Below, piece after piece: positions 25,144-34,320 of a DNA stretch of 64,000 bases. This stretch comes from Aneurinibacillus danicus (GTDB taxonomy: Bacteria; Bacillota; Bacilli; Aneurinibacillales; Aneurinibacillaceae). Under the pieces are notes generated by a model. It saw only the letters and a list, made by a program, of their open reading frames with translations, was not told where the DNA came from and searched no databases. The stretch lies in assembly GCF_007991215.1 (NCBI RefSeq), contig NZ_BJXX01000045.1:1-64000 (forward strand), read 5' to 3'. Position numbers and translations under genes: made by a program. Position 1 is the stretch's first letter. Each line of letters opens with the position of its first letter.

Positions 25144-25820
25144 AAGAAACGACCGCCATCATCGTTCCCGCTTACAATGAAGCGGCATGGATTACGGAGA
25201 CACTGCGGACGTTGCGTCATTCTAAGGTGCTTGCCGGATTACAGTTGGTTGTAGTGGACGACGGAAGCAGGGATGATACGTCACTGCTTGCAGCACCGTG
25301 GGCGGATACGGTGCTGCGTCTTCCGCAAAATCAAGGCAAAGGAATTGCGCTCTGGCGTGGGATTGAATTGTCGGACTGTGAGCGGTTTTTATTGGTGGAT
25401 GCTGATTTGGGAACGACCGCTGCCTATACAGCATTGCTATTGAATGAGCTGGAAAGCGGAACATGCGAGATGACGGTTGCCTGCCCGCCTCCTGCGGAGC
25501 AAGGAGGATTCGGGCTTGTCAAACGGCTGGCGCAGCGAAGCATCCGACAGATGACAGGCATTACTCTTCAGGCGCCGCTATCAGGTCAGCGGGCATTAAC
25601 ACGCCGGGCGGTGAAAGCGGTACGGGACTGGAACTGTGGCTTTGGTATCGAGGTTGCCATGACGCTCGATATACTGCGGGCCGGCTTTCCAATGCGGGAG
25701 ATCCCGCTGCCAATTCGGCATCGTGAGCACGGTAGAAGTCTTGGCGGCTTCTGGCACCGCGGACGGCAGTGCGTGGCCATTCAAAAAGCGGTGGCGGGAA
25801 GGCGGGAGGCGAGAAGATGA
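25140..25820 (+). CDS. Family 2 glycosyltransferase
   Basis: This 226-residue protein has a GT-A fold glycosyltransferase-2 domain: IIVPAYNEAAWI at residues 7-18, VVVDDGSRDDT and LLVDADLG (DxD-type metal site), then a QRALTRRAVKAV segment. It is short and has no membrane anchor, like polyprenyl-phosphate sugar transferases. ATGA overlaps join it to both neighbours, so it probably glycosylates a lipid carrier with the MraY-like partner. Confidence 0.83.
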   Translation: MKETTAIIVPAYNEAAWITETLRTLRHSKVLAGLQLVVVDDGSRDDTSLLAAPWADTVLRLPQNQGKGIALWRGIELSDCERFLLVDADLGTTAAYTALLLNELESGTCEMTVACPPPAEQGGFGLVKRLAQRSIRQMTGITLQAPLSGQRALTRRAVKAVRDWNCGFGIEVAMTLDILRAGFPMREIPLPIRHREHGRSLGGFWHRGRQCVAIQKAVAGRREARR

Positions 25821-26638
25821 GCGGTCTTATATTCGCGGTCGGTTGGCTTATGGGTTACATAGGAATGAGGCTGGCTTGTGCTATTTTCATCCGCATGAAG
25901 TGGGTAGCGTCCAATTATGCCGGACATGCTATTCCATTAGGGTACGGTTTGATATTGTCATTCGGTTTGCTGGGATTTGCCACCCTATCAGTATGGAGGA
26001 TGCAAGGGTTTCTTCTATCGTGGGTCGTTTGTGCGGCGGTTGTTGTCTCACTGGCAGGCTGGTTGGATGACCGTTATGGACAGACAAGAGCAAAGGGGTT
26101 ACGCGGCCACTTCAATGTGCTATGGCGTGAAGGCAAAGTGACGACCGGTATCGTGAAACTTGGTATAATTGGAATCTGCGCGGTAGCCGTGGCTGCTTCT
26201 GCATCCGCAACAGCCGTATCATTCATGGTAGATGCGCTGCTGCTTGGATTGAGCGCAAATTTTGTCAATCTGCTTGATGTGCGTCCCGGACGTGCGTTAA
26301 AAGGCTTCTGGTTTATTCTGATCATCTGTGCAATATTCGGAACTTTATCGCCCGCACTGGTACCGTTGTTTTGGTATATGCTTGGCTGCACACTGGCCGC
26401 TGCACCGTTTGATTGCTCTGCACAGGCTATGCTTGGAGATACAGGCGCCAATCTGCTGGGATTTGTGGGCGGTATTTTTTGTGTGTATTCGTTCGATGCA
26501 TCGGTAAAATGGCTGCTTATCGGAACGTTATTTCTTATCCAACTGTATGCCGAAAGAGTATCGTTGACCGCTGTAATTGAAAGAAGTCCTGTGCTGAGCC
26601 GGATTGATCAGTGGGGCAGGCCGCCGGAAGCGAGATAG
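25817..26638 (+). CDS. MraY/WecA-like membrane glycosyltransferase 4
   Basis: This 273-residue membrane protein resembles the phospho-sugar:polyprenyl-phosphate transferase family. It has a GWLDDRYGQ loop near residue 79, ANFVNLLDVRPGRALKG near residues 150-166 and LGDTGANLLGF near residue 206. About eight hydrophobic segments are visible, slightly fewer than in MraY (about 320 residues). The start is ATG 25817, overlapping the previous stop. Substrate and lipid carrier cannot be read from sequence. Confidence 0.8.
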   Translation: MSGLIFAVGWLMGYIGMRLACAIFIRMKWVASNYAGHAIPLGYGLILSFGLLGFATLSVWRMQGFLLSWVVCAAVVVSLAGWLDDRYGQTRAKGLRGHFNVLWREGKVTTGIVKLGIIGICAVAVAASASATAVSFMVDALLLGLSANFVNLLDVRPGRALKGFWFILIICAIFGTLSPALVPLFWYMLGCTLAAAPFDCSAQAMLGDTGANLLGFVGGIFCVYSFDASVKWLLIGTLFLIQLYAERVSLTAVIERSPVLSRIDQWGRPPEAR

Positions 26639-26643
26639 ACAAT

Positions 26644-26695
26644 AAAAAAGAACCGCAGTACGTACGATAAAGGACGGACAGTGCGGTTCTTTTTG
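26644..26695. terminator. Bidirectional terminator, MraY-like / yqzF
   Basis: The AAAAAAGAACCGCA arm pairs with TGCGGTTCTTTTT between convergent genes. Confidence 0.85.
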
Positions 26696-26702
26696 CGTGT
26701 GT

Positions 26703-26957
26703 TTAGATCTGCTCTTTCTTTTGGAAGCGGGGCTGCACGAGATTTTTCTTGCGATCCCTGTGAAGGATAAAGCCGGCGATAATCGCGACACCAATCACAA
26801 ACAGCACGAATCCGAGAAAAAACTTCCCCAGAAGGAACTGATTGACGGCCGGATCAAAGTATAAATACAGCGTATCCCGCATCGTTTTAAAGCCGTACGC
26901 CGCGACGGCACCCGGAATAACATAAATAATAAGCACGGCGACGAATCGTAATAGCAT
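26703..26957 (-). CDS. yqzF: DUF2627 membrane protein, YqzF-like
   Basis: This 84-residue protein has two membrane helices (about residues 4-22 and 42-64) around an AAYGFKTMRDTLY loop, and a basic tail beginning ILHRDRKKN. It matches DUF2627/YqzF, which lies next to bkdR in Bacillus subtilis as it does here. The start is ATG 26957, with AGAGGAAAGA upstream. That ribosome site lies within a half copy of the dispersed repeat. Function is unknown. Confidence 0.8.
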   Translation of the reverse strand: MLLRFVAVLIIYVIPGAVAAYGFKTMRDTLYLYFDPAVNQFLLGKFFLGFVLFVIGVAIIAGFILHRDRKKNLVQPRFQKKEQI

Positions 26958-27055
26958 ACATTCTTTCCTCTCTTTTCCTTCGTACCGCAAAAGTCAGCCG
27001 CCCTTCTCATGATTTCCATGTCGTGGTTGCGGCTGAAACGCTATGGTGGTTTTCT
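26955..27055. repeat. Dispersed hairpin repeat, half copy D
   Basis: Only one side of the repeat is present: TTCCTTCGTACCGCAAAAG, TCTCATGATTTCCATG and GTGGTTGCGGCTGAAACG. The core hairpin is missing. It occupies the divergent region between yqzF and bkdR. Confidence 0.75.
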
Positions 27056-27168
27056 ATGCCCTCATCTTATCTGTTTCTTTTGGGTTTGTCTACTATTGCT
27101 GAACCAGAGTTGTTCTGTTTAAATAAAAAAGAAGTGTGCAATTTTTTTCATGGTGAGGGAGGAAGCAC

Positions 27169-29232
27169 ATGAAAGTTGTGATCATGGGAGCCGGTCGTGG
27201 GGGTACGGCTCTTTTGCGTGTACTGCATCAGATGGATAGTGTGAATATTGTCGGTGTAGTCGATATTGACGGGAAGGCTCCTGGCCTTATGCTCGCCAGG
27301 GAGCTTTCCATTCCGGTCGCTGATACGATAGACCGCTTTTTTAAGGAAGGCGTAGACGTCGTGCTGGAAGTGACCGGTGACAGCCAGATGTATAGAAAAC
27401 TACAGGCGGTAAAGCCGGAAGAGACCGTCATTATTCCAGGAAGCGTTGCTTCTGTGATGATGCAGCTAATCGAGGAGCGTACCCGGCTGGTCAATGTGCT
27501 GCACGGTAAGCGGAGGGAAATCGATACCGTGCTTAATTCTACGCATGACGCACTGATCGCAGTCGATAAAAATGGAATGATTTCGCTGTACAATCGTGCC
27601 GCCGAGCGAATTTTGGGTATAAAGAAAGAGGATGCGTTTGGAAAAAAGGCAGAGGAAGTCATTCCGAACTCCCGTCTGCATATCGTGCTCAAATCGGGAG
27701 AGCCGGAGTTGAATCAGGAACAGTTCCTTGGTGAAGCCCGTCGTATTGTGACTAACCGCGTCCCGATTCTGGAGCGGAACGGGGAGGTTATCGGTGCAGT
27801 CGCTGTATTTCGGGATGTTACGGAAGTGGCCACCCTGACCCGTGAAATTACAACGCTCAAAGATATGCAAAGCTTGCTTTCCGCCATTATCCAATCATCC
27901 AATGATGCGATTTCCGTGGTAGATACGCAGGGGAACGGTCTAATGATAAATCCCGCTTATACCCGTCTGACCGGACTGAGTGAGGCGGATGTCATCGGTA
28001 AGCCAGCCGATGTGGACATCTCTGAAGGGGAAAGCATGCATATGCAGGTACTCAGAACGAGCCAGGCGGTGCGCGGTGTACCGCTCAAGGTGGGGCCAAA
28101 AAAGCGGGATGTCGTGGTGAACGTGGCACCGGTCGTCGTTGACGGCGTGCTTAAAGGCAGTGTCGGAGTTATCCATGACGTTTCCGAGATTAAGAAGTTG
28201 AACGAAGAGTTAGAGCGTGTTAAGCGCCTGGTGCGCAAGCTGGAAGCGAGCTACACATTTGATGACATTGTCGGTAAAAGCGAAGGAATGCTGCATGCGA
28301 TCGAGCAGGGGCGCAAGGCGGCCCGAACGCCGGCTACGGTGCTGTTACGGGGAGAATCCGGTACGGGCAAGGAGTTATTCGCCCATGCCATTCATAATGA
28401 GAGTACACGAAAATACAACCAGTTCGTTCGGGTAAATTGCGCTGCCATTCCGGAAGCGTTGCTTGAAAGCGAGTTGTTTGGCTATGAAGAAGGAGCGTTT
28501 ACCGGAGCAAAGCGGGGCGGAAAAAAGGGATTGTTCGAAGAGGCTAGCGGCGGCACAATCTTTCTCGATGAAATCGGCGAGCTGTCGATGAGTACGCAGG
28601 CCAAGCTCTTGCGCGTGCTGCAGGAGAAAGAAATCGTGCGTATTGGGGGTACAAAGGCAATCGCGGTCGACGTACGGGTCATTGCGGCTACTCATGTCAA
28701 TTTAGAGCGGGCGATGCAGGCAGGCACTTTCCGCGAAGATTTGTATTACCGAATTAACGTGCTTCCGATCGTAATTCCACCGCTGCGCTATCGGGTGCAG
28801 GATATGGTTGAGCTTGTGGAGCACCTTATTCACAAATACAACCAGGAATACGGAAGAAACGTACGGAATATAGAGCCGGAAACGCTGCAGCGTCTGATGG
28901 AGTATTCATGGCCGGGGAATGTGCGCGAGTTGGAAAACGTCATTAGCCGTTCCCTCATTAATATGAAGTTTCAAGAGACATCAATACAGCCGTATCATTT
29001 GCCGGACCTTGCAGGCACGGAAGAAGGGCGGCCCGATGTCCAATACGGCAGCGCGTTATCCTCCGCAAGCCCGCAGGATACCCGAACGCTGAATGAACGG
29101 CTGGAAGAAGTGGAAGCGGATATTATCCGGGAAGCGTTGAAACGCAATAAAGGAAATAAAACAGCAACGGCTAAGCAATTGGGTGTTTCCATTCGTAACT
29201 TGTATTATAAAATTGAAAAGTATAAGTTATAG
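27169..29232 (+). CDS. bkdR: BkdR, sigma-54-dependent activator of branched-chain catabolism
   Basis: This 687-residue enhancer-binding protein has an N-terminal Rossmann-like domain ([17 protein letters not shown]) and two PAS domains (about residues 115-225 and 235-350). The AAA+ domain has Walker [12 protein letters not shown] and the sigma-54 contact loop [12 protein letters not shown]-terminal Fis-type helix-turn-helix ([20 protein letters not shown]) completes it. This matches BkdR of Bacillus subtilis (692 residues). It stands before a sigma-54 promoter and the bkd operon. GAGGGAGGAAG precedes the ATG. Confidence 0.93.
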   Translation: MKVVIMGAGRGGTALLRVLHQMDSVNIVGVVDIDGKAPGLMLARELSIPVADTIDRFFKEGVDVVLEVTGDSQMYRKLQAVKPEETVIIPGSVASVMMQLIEERTRLVNVLHGKRREIDTVLNSTHDALIAVDKNGMISLYNRAAERILGIKKEDAFGKKAEEVIPNSRLHIVLKSGEPELNQEQFLGEARRIVTNRVPILERNGEVIGAVAVFRDVTEVATLTREITTLKDMQSLLSAIIQSSNDAISVVDTQGNGLMINPAYTRLTGLSEADVIGKPADVDISEGESMHMQVLRTSQAVRGVPLKVGPKKRDVVVNVAPVVVDGVLKGSVGVIHDVSEIKKLNEELERVKRLVRKLEASYTFDDIVGKSEGMLHAIEQGRKAARTPATVLLRGESGTGKELFAHAIHNESTRKYNQFVRVNCAAIPEALLESELFGYEEGAFTGAKRGGKKGLFEEASGGTIFLDEIGELSMSTQAKLLRVLQEKEIVRIGGTKAIAVDVRVIAATHVNLERAMQAGTFREDLYYRINVLPIVIPPLRYRVQDMVELVEHLIHKYNQEYGRNVRNIEPETLQRLMEYSWPGNVRELENVISRSLINMKFQETSIQPYHLPDLAGTEEGRPDVQYGSALSSASPQDTRTLNERLEEVEADIIREALKRNKGNKTATAKQLGVSIRNLYYKIEKYKL

Positions 29233-29339
29233 AAAAATATTGCTTGCAATTTTTTGCGCACTATGAATTTTTTTGCAGGGATGATGGCGGCTTCCGATCC
29301 GTTTCCTGAGAAAAAATTCAGGTGTGCCGCTACCTTTTT

Positions 29340-29353
29340 CGGAAGCGTTTACA
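29340..29353 (+). promoter_or_regulatory. cre-like site (CcpA)
   Basis: CGGAAGCGTTTACA matches 12 of 14 positions of the consensus TGWAARCGYTWNCW. It lies ten bases upstream of the sigma-54 promoter. Confidence 0.55.
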
Positions 29354-29362
29354 AAACTAAAG

Positions 29363-29380
29363 TTGGCATTTTTGTTGCAT
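29363..29380 (+). promoter_or_regulatory. Sigma-54 (SigL) promoter of bcd operon
   Basis: TTGGCATTTTTGTTGCAT keeps the -24 GG and -12 GC elements at exact spacing. It sits between bkdR and bcd, leaving a leader of about 205 bases. The 29233-29597 gap also holds the cre-like site, AT-rich sequence with TTGC repeats that may be BkdR sites, and a hairpin at 29459. Confidence 0.88.
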
Positions 29381-29458
29381 GTTAACAATAACAGGAGACA
29401 ATAATAAACCATATTAAAAACAAAGAATATTGGTTGGCTGTCGTTTAATGGTACGAGG

Positions 29459-29536
29459 TTAGAAGATGAAGGTAAGAAATTGGAAAAATAATTGGTCCAT
29501 TCATTTTCTAATTCCCCTTGTTTTTCTACCTTCTAA
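29459..29536 (+). repeat. Second hairpin-repeat family, copy in bcd leader
   Basis: An imperfect palindrome runs from TTAGAAGATGAAGGTAAG to CTACCTTCTAA and shares GGTAAGAAATTG with the sequence at 32183. It would fold in the bcd leader RNA. Confidence 0.5.
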
Positions 29537-29597
29537 ATATCTAGTTGCGTTGTGTGCCAGCGATAAAATGTACACTTCTTAGGAGGCATGAGTCTGT

Positions 29598-30704
29598 ATG
29601 GGAATCTTTGAATATATGGAAAAATACGACTATGAACAGCTGGTTTTCTGTCAGGACCAGAACTCCGGTTTAAAAGCGATTATCGCCATACATGATACTA
29701 CGCTTGGACCTGCACTGGGCGGTACGCGCATGTGGACATATGATACGGAAGAGGAAGCCATTGAAGATGCGCTGCGTCTGGCGCGCGGCATGACGTACAA
29801 AGCGGCCGGTGCAGGTCTTAACTTAGGCGGCGGCAAAGCGGTTATTATCGGCGACCCGCGCAAAGACAAGAACGAAGAAATGTTCCGCGCGTTCGGCCGC
29901 TATATTCAGGGGCTGAACGGCCGCTATATTACAGCGGAAGACGTGGGCACAACCGTAGCCGATATGGACACCATCCATATGGAAACCGACTATGTGACCG
30001 GTGTTTCTCCCGCATTCGGCAGCAGCGGCAATCCATCGCCGGTAACGGCATATGGTGTATATCGGGGCATGAAGGCTGCGGCGAAGGAGGCGTTTGGGAC
30101 AGATGATCTGAGCGGCAAAATCATCGCTGTGCAGGGCGTGGGCAATGTAGCATATAACCTCTGCCGCCATCTGCACGAAGAAGGCGCAACATTGATTGTC
30201 ACCGACATCAACAAAGACAATGTACAGTGTGCCGTTGACGAATTCGGAGCCAAAGCGGTGGACCCGAACGATATTTACAGCCAGGATTGCGATATCTTTG
30301 CCCCGTGTGCGCTTGGAGCAATCATTAACGACAACACCATTCCGCAGCTTAAGGCGAAAGTGATTGCCGGCGCGGCCAACAACCAGTTACGCGAAGAGCG
30401 GCACGGAGACATCATTCAGGAGATGGGCATTGTCTATGCACCGGACTATATTATCAACGCGGGCGGCCTGATTAATGTGGCTGACGAACTGCAGGGCTAT
30501 AACCGCGAGCGGGCCATAAAAAAAGTCGAAACGATCTACGATACCATCCAGAAGGTCATCGAAATCTCCAAACGGGATAACATCCCGACGTATAAAGCGG
30601 CCGATCGTATGTGTGAAGAACGTATCGCCAGCATGCAGCGTTCGCGCAGTACATTCCTGCAGAACGGCAAACATGAGCTTTCCCGTATCCATCATAAGCA
30701 GTAA
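29598..30704 (+). CDS. bcd: Branched-chain amino acid (leucine) dehydrogenase
   Basis: This 368-residue enzyme deaminates Leu, Val and Ile to their 2-oxo acids with NAD. Visible are [10 protein letters not shown], the catalytic Lys in [10 protein letters not shown] (near residue 80), the Rossmann motif [10 protein letters not shown] and the [12 protein letters not shown] block. It is the first structural gene after the sigma-54 promoter. In Bacillus subtilis ptb precedes it and buk follows; neither is here. AGGAGGCAT precedes the ATG. Confidence 0.95.
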   Translation: MGIFEYMEKYDYEQLVFCQDQNSGLKAIIAIHDTTLGPALGGTRMWTYDTEEEAIEDALRLARGMTYKAAGAGLNLGGGKAVIIGDPRKDKNEEMFRAFGRYIQGLNGRYITAEDVGTTVADMDTIHMETDYVTGVSPAFGSSGNPSPVTAYGVYRGMKAAAKEAFGTDDLSGKIIAVQGVGNVAYNLCRHLHEEGATLIVTDINKDNVQCAVDEFGAKAVDPNDIYSQDCDIFAPCALGAIINDNTIPQLKAKVIAGAANNQLREERHGDIIQEMGIVYAPDYIINAGGLINVADELQGYNRERAIKKVETIYDTIQKVIEISKRDNIPTYKAADRMCEERIASMQRSRSTFLQNGKHELSRIHHKQ

Positions 30705-30756
30705 ATACCGTCATATATTCTTTCTTCTTGATTTTTCACTAAAACGGAGGTGCCCT

Positions 30757-32178
30757 ATGTCAAATGAATATGATGTAGTGGTGCTCGGCGGAGGCACGGG
30801 TGGCTATGTGGCCGCCATCCGTGCTTCTCAGCTGGGTATGAAGGTTGCAGTGGTCGAAAAAGATAGGCTGGGCGGAACATGCCTGCATCGCGGGTGTATT
30901 CCAAGCAAGGCGCTTCTGCGCAGCGCGGAAGTATATCACACGTTAAAAAACGGCGCTTATTACGGAGTTGAAGCCGGAGACATTGGCATTAATTTCGTGC
31001 GGATGCAGGAGCGTAAACAAGAGATTGTAAACCAACTGCATAAAGGGGTCCAGCATTTGATGAAGCAGGGCAAAATCGATGTATACGAAGGTACGGGCCG
31101 CATTATGGGACCGTCCATTTTTTCGCCGCAGGCGGGTGCTGTAAACGTTGAATATAAGAACGGCGAATCCGAGATTCTCGTACCGAAATTTGTGCTGATT
31201 GCTACAGGTTCCCGTCCGCGTACGCTGCCGGGGCTTACCATTGATAAAGAGACGGTTATCACGAGTGATGAAGCATTGGAACTTACAGAGTTGCCGAAGT
31301 CTGTACTAATTGTCGGCGGCGGTGTTATCGGGATCGAATGGGCGTCGCTGTTTAACGATCTGGGAGTAGAAGTGGAAATCGTTGAATATGCCGACCGTAT
31401 CCTGCCGCTTGAAGATGAGGAAATCAGCAAGGAAATGACGCGCCTGCTTAAGAAACGAAAAATCAAAGTACATACGGGAGCAAAAGTATTGCCTGAAACG
31501 CTGGCGCGCAGCGAAGGAAACGCAACGATTAAGGCGGAGCAGAACGGAAAAGAGATGGTGTTTACAGCCGAGAAAATTCTCGTGTCCGTCGGCCGTCAGG
31601 CCAATATCGAAGACATCGGGCTGAACAACGTGGAGGCGCAGGTAGAGAATGGCTACATCAAAGTGAACGAGATGTTCCAAACCGGAGAATCTCATATTTA
31701 TGCGATCGGCGATGTTATCGGCGGCCTGCAGTTGGCGCATGTGGCGTCGCATGAAGGCATCGTCGCCGTCGAGCATATGGCCGGACAAAAACCGCACCCG
31801 ATCGATTATACGATGGTACCGAAATGCACATACAGCCGCCCTGAAGTGGCCAACGTGGGCTTAACCGAAGCGGAGGCAAAAGCACAAGGATATAGCGTGA
31901 AGACCGGAAAGTTCAATTTCCGCGCCATCGGCAAAGCGCTTGTATATGGCGAGTACGATGGTTTCGTCAAGCTGGTTGTAGATGAAAAAACGAATGACGT
32001 GCTGGGTGTACACATGATTGGACCGCATGTCACCGATTTGATTGCGGAAGGTGCGCTGGCGCGTGTGCTGGATGCGACTCCATGGGAAATTGCGCACACG
32101 ATTCATCCGCATCCGACGCTGTCCGAGATTATGGGCGAAGCGGCACTGGCGGTGGACGGCAAAGCAATTCATTCATGA
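30757..32178 (+). CDS. lpdV: Dihydrolipoyl dehydrogenase (E3) of the bkd complex
   Basis: This 473-residue flavoprotein has FAD-binding VVLGGGTGGYVAAI, the redox disulphide in GGTCLHRGCIPSK (two Cys separated by four residues), an NAD-binding VGGGVIGIEWAS, and the C-terminal catalytic HPHPTLSE. It reoxidises dihydrolipoyl-E2 in the branched-chain 2-oxoacid dehydrogenase complex. The start is ATG 30757 after ACGGAGGTG; the frame is open further upstream through bcd, but without a ribosome site. Confidence 0.95.
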   Translation: MSNEYDVVVLGGGTGGYVAAIRASQLGMKVAVVEKDRLGGTCLHRGCIPSKALLRSAEVYHTLKNGAYYGVEAGDIGINFVRMQERKQEIVNQLHKGVQHLMKQGKIDVYEGTGRIMGPSIFSPQAGAVNVEYKNGESEILVPKFVLIATGSRPRTLPGLTIDKETVITSDEALELTELPKSVLIVGGGVIGIEWASLFNDLGVEVEIVEYADRILPLEDEEISKEMTRLLKKRKIKVHTGAKVLPETLARSEGNATIKAEQNGKEMVFTAEKILVSVGRQANIEDIGLNNVEAQVENGYIKVNEMFQTGESHIYAIGDVIGGLQLAHVASHEGIVAVEHMAGQKPHPIDYTMVPKCTYSRPEVANVGLTEAEAKAQGYSVKTGKFNFRAIGKALVYGEYDGFVKLVVDEKTNDVLGVHMIGPHVTDLIAEGALARVLDATPWEIAHTIHPHPTLSEIMGEAALAVDGKAIHS

Positions 32179-32182
32179 TAGA

Positions 32183-32251
32183 AAGTAGAGGTAAGAAATT
32201 GTAAGTTGGAAACAGAATGTATCTTACGTTCTAACTTCCTACCTCCATCTC
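32183..32251 (+). repeat. Second hairpin-repeat family, copy before bkdAA
   Basis: GTAGAGGTAAGAAATTG and a later TTCCTACCTCCATC form an imperfect palindrome in the lpdV-bkdAA gap. It resembles the element at 29459. Confidence 0.5.
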
Positions 32252-32277
32252 ACCAATATTTAAGGAGGCGATTGTTT

Positions 32278-33270
32278 ATGGCGGAAAATCGTCATCAAGC
32301 GGCAGGCTTAACCGATGAACAGGTTTTAGATATGTACTACACTATGCTTTTGGCCCGTAAAATTGATGAACGGATGTGGCTTCTCAACCGCGCAGGCAAA
32401 ATTCCGTTTGTTATCTCCTGCCAGGGGCAGGAAGCGGCACAGGTAGGTGCGGCGTTCGCGTTTAATCGAGAAACGGATTATGCGTGCCCGTACTATCGGG
32501 ATATGGGCGTCGTACTGGCGTTCGGCATGACGGCTAAAGATATGATGCTGTCGGCGTTTGCGAAGGCGGAAGATCCGAACAGCGGCGGACGTCAGATGCC
32601 GGGCCACTTTGGCAGCCGCAAACATAATATCTTAACCGGATCAAGTCCGGTAACGACCCAGGTACCGCATGCCGTAGGTCTTGCGCTGGCAGGTCGGATG
32701 GACGGTAAGAATCCGGTCGTATTTACTTCGTTCGGCGAAGGATCAAGCAACCAGGGCGATTTCCATGAAGGGGCGAACTTCGCCGGAGTACACAAGCTTC
32801 CGGTTATCTTCTTCTGCGAAAATAACAAGTATGCCATTTCCGTACCGATTACGAAGCAACTTGCCTGCAAGAGTGTGGCGGACCGGGCGCAGGGCTATGG
32901 ATTTCCGGGCGTGTCTATCGACGGAAATGACCCGATTGAAGTATATAAAGCGACGAAAGAAGCGGTGGACCGGGGCCGCCGCGGCGAAGGCCCGACGCTG
33001 ATCGAGGCCGTTACGTACCGTCTTGTACCGCACTCGAGCGACGATGACGACCGTTCGTACCGTTCGCGCGAAGAGGTTGAAGAAGCGAAGAAGAAAGATC
33101 CGATCCTGCGCTTCTCCGTCTATCTGCGCGAAGTAGGCTTGTTGACAGAAGAAAAAGAGAAAGAGTTGAACGAACAGGCGGCGCGTGAAGTGGACGAAGC
33201 GACCGAGTACGCTGAGAATGCGCCTTATCCGGAGCCGGAGTCCGCGCTCAATCACGTATATGCGGAATAA
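32278..33270 (+). CDS. bkdAA: Branched-chain 2-oxoacid dehydrogenase E1 alpha
   Basis: This 330-residue thiamine-diphosphate enzyme subunit has the cofactor motif GEGSSNQGDFHEGANFA through ENNKYAIS, and the phosphorylation-loop-like region YRLVPHSSDDDDRSYRS. With the E1 beta subunit it decarboxylates branched 2-oxo acids and transfers the acyl group to lipoyl-E2. The start is ATG 32278 with AAGGAGGCG eight bases before it. Confidence 0.95.
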   Translation: MAENRHQAAGLTDEQVLDMYYTMLLARKIDERMWLLNRAGKIPFVISCQGQEAAQVGAAFAFNRETDYACPYYRDMGVVLAFGMTAKDMMLSAFAKAEDPNSGGRQMPGHFGSRKHNILTGSSPVTTQVPHAVGLALAGRMDGKNPVVFTSFGEGSSNQGDFHEGANFAGVHKLPVIFFCENNKYAISVPITKQLACKSVADRAQGYGFPGVSIDGNDPIEVYKATKEAVDRGRRGEGPTLIEAVTYRLVPHSSDDDDRSYRSREEVEEAKKKDPILRFSVYLREVGLLTEEKEKELNEQAAREVDEATEYAENAPYPEPESALNHVYAE

Positions 33271-33286
33271 GAGGGGGTAGAATAGG

Positions 33287-34270
33287 ATGGCAATCATTTC
33301 ATATATCGATGCGGTAACCCAGGCGCTGCGCGAGGAAATGCAGCGCGACAGGCGCGTGTTTATCATGGGCGAAGATGTGGGGGTGCGCGGCGGCGTATTC
33401 CGTGCGACGAACGGACTGTACGAAGAATTCGGGGAAGAGCGCGTGATTGACGCACCGCTTGCTGAATCCGCGATTGCCGGCGTGGCAATTGGCGCCGCTG
33501 CCTACGGGATGCGGCCGGTAGCAGAAATGCAGTTCGCTGACTTTATCATGCCGGCGGTTAACCAGATTGTCAGCGAAGCAGCGAAAATGCGCTACCGTTC
33601 CAACAATGACTGGCACTGCCCGCTCGTTATCCGCGCCCCTTATGGCGGAGGCGTGCACGGTGCGCTCTATCATTCACAGAGTGTAGAAGCGATGTTCAAC
33701 AGTACGCCGGGTTTGAAAGTTGTGGCTCCTTCTACCCCATACGATGTAAAGGGCATGTTGAAAGCGGCGATTCGTGATGATGATCCGGTACTCTTTTTTG
33801 AACATAAGCGTTGCTACCGATTGATTAAAGGCGAAGTCCCAGAGTCGGATTATACCGTGCCGCTGGGTAAAGCCGACATAAAGCGCGAAGGTGAAGACAT
33901 TACGGTTATTAGCTACGGTCTGACGTTGCATTTTGCGCTGCAGGCAGCGGAGAAGCTGGCTGAAGAAGGTATTAATGCCCACGTTCTTGATTTGCGCACG
34001 CTCTATCCGCTCGACAAAGAAAGTATCGTGGAAGCGGCTCGCAAAACCGGTAAGGTGCTCATTATCCATGAGGACAACAAAGAAGGCGGCGTTGGCGGCG
34101 AGGTAGCGGCTGTAATCGCCGAAGAATGCTTGTTCGATCTAGATGCACCGATTAAACGTCTGGCAGGACCGGACGTACCGGCGATGCCGTACAGTCCGAC
34201 GCTTGAGAAATTCTTCATGCTTACTCCTGACAAGATAATGGCCGCAATGCGCGAGCTGGCCGAATTTTAA
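33287..34270 (+). CDS. bkdAB: Branched-chain 2-oxoacid dehydrogenase E1 beta
   Basis: This 327-residue subunit shows the transketolase-like pattern MGEDVGVRGGVFRATNGL, DAPLAESAIAGVAIGAA and EMQFADFIMPA. The C-terminal domain includes DLRTLYPLD and EDNKEGGVGGEV. It forms the alpha2beta2 E1 component with its neighbour, 16 bp away. AGGGGGTAG precedes the ATG. Confidence 0.95.
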   Translation: MAIISYIDAVTQALREEMQRDRRVFIMGEDVGVRGGVFRATNGLYEEFGEERVIDAPLAESAIAGVAIGAAAYGMRPVAEMQFADFIMPAVNQIVSEAAKMRYRSNNDWHCPLVIRAPYGGGVHGALYHSQSVEAMFNSTPGLKVVAPSTPYDVKGMLKAAIRDDDPVLFFEHKRCYRLIKGEVPESDYTVPLGKADIKREGEDITVISYGLTLHFALQAAEKLAEEGINAHVLDLRTLYPLDKESIVEAARKTGKVLIIHEDNKEGGVGGEVAAVIAEECLFDLDAPIKRLAGPDVPAMPYSPTLEKFFMLTPDKIMAAMRELAEF

Positions 34271-34320
34271 TATCCGGATTTTTTCATGATTTTCTCAGAT
34301 AGAAGGAGGCAACACGCGTT

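Noticed and set aside
29233-29597. T-box riboswitch before bcd, and likewise before ilvE (59910-60194)
   Set aside because: I could not find the T-box core sequence, specifier loop arrangement or adjoining terminator. The bcd leader is better explained by the sigma-54 promoter and a repeat hairpin.
34286-34302. CATGATTTTCTCAG before bkdB as a further repeat fragment
   Set aside because: Only a short stretch matches the repeat end and it extends in neither direction; it may be chance.
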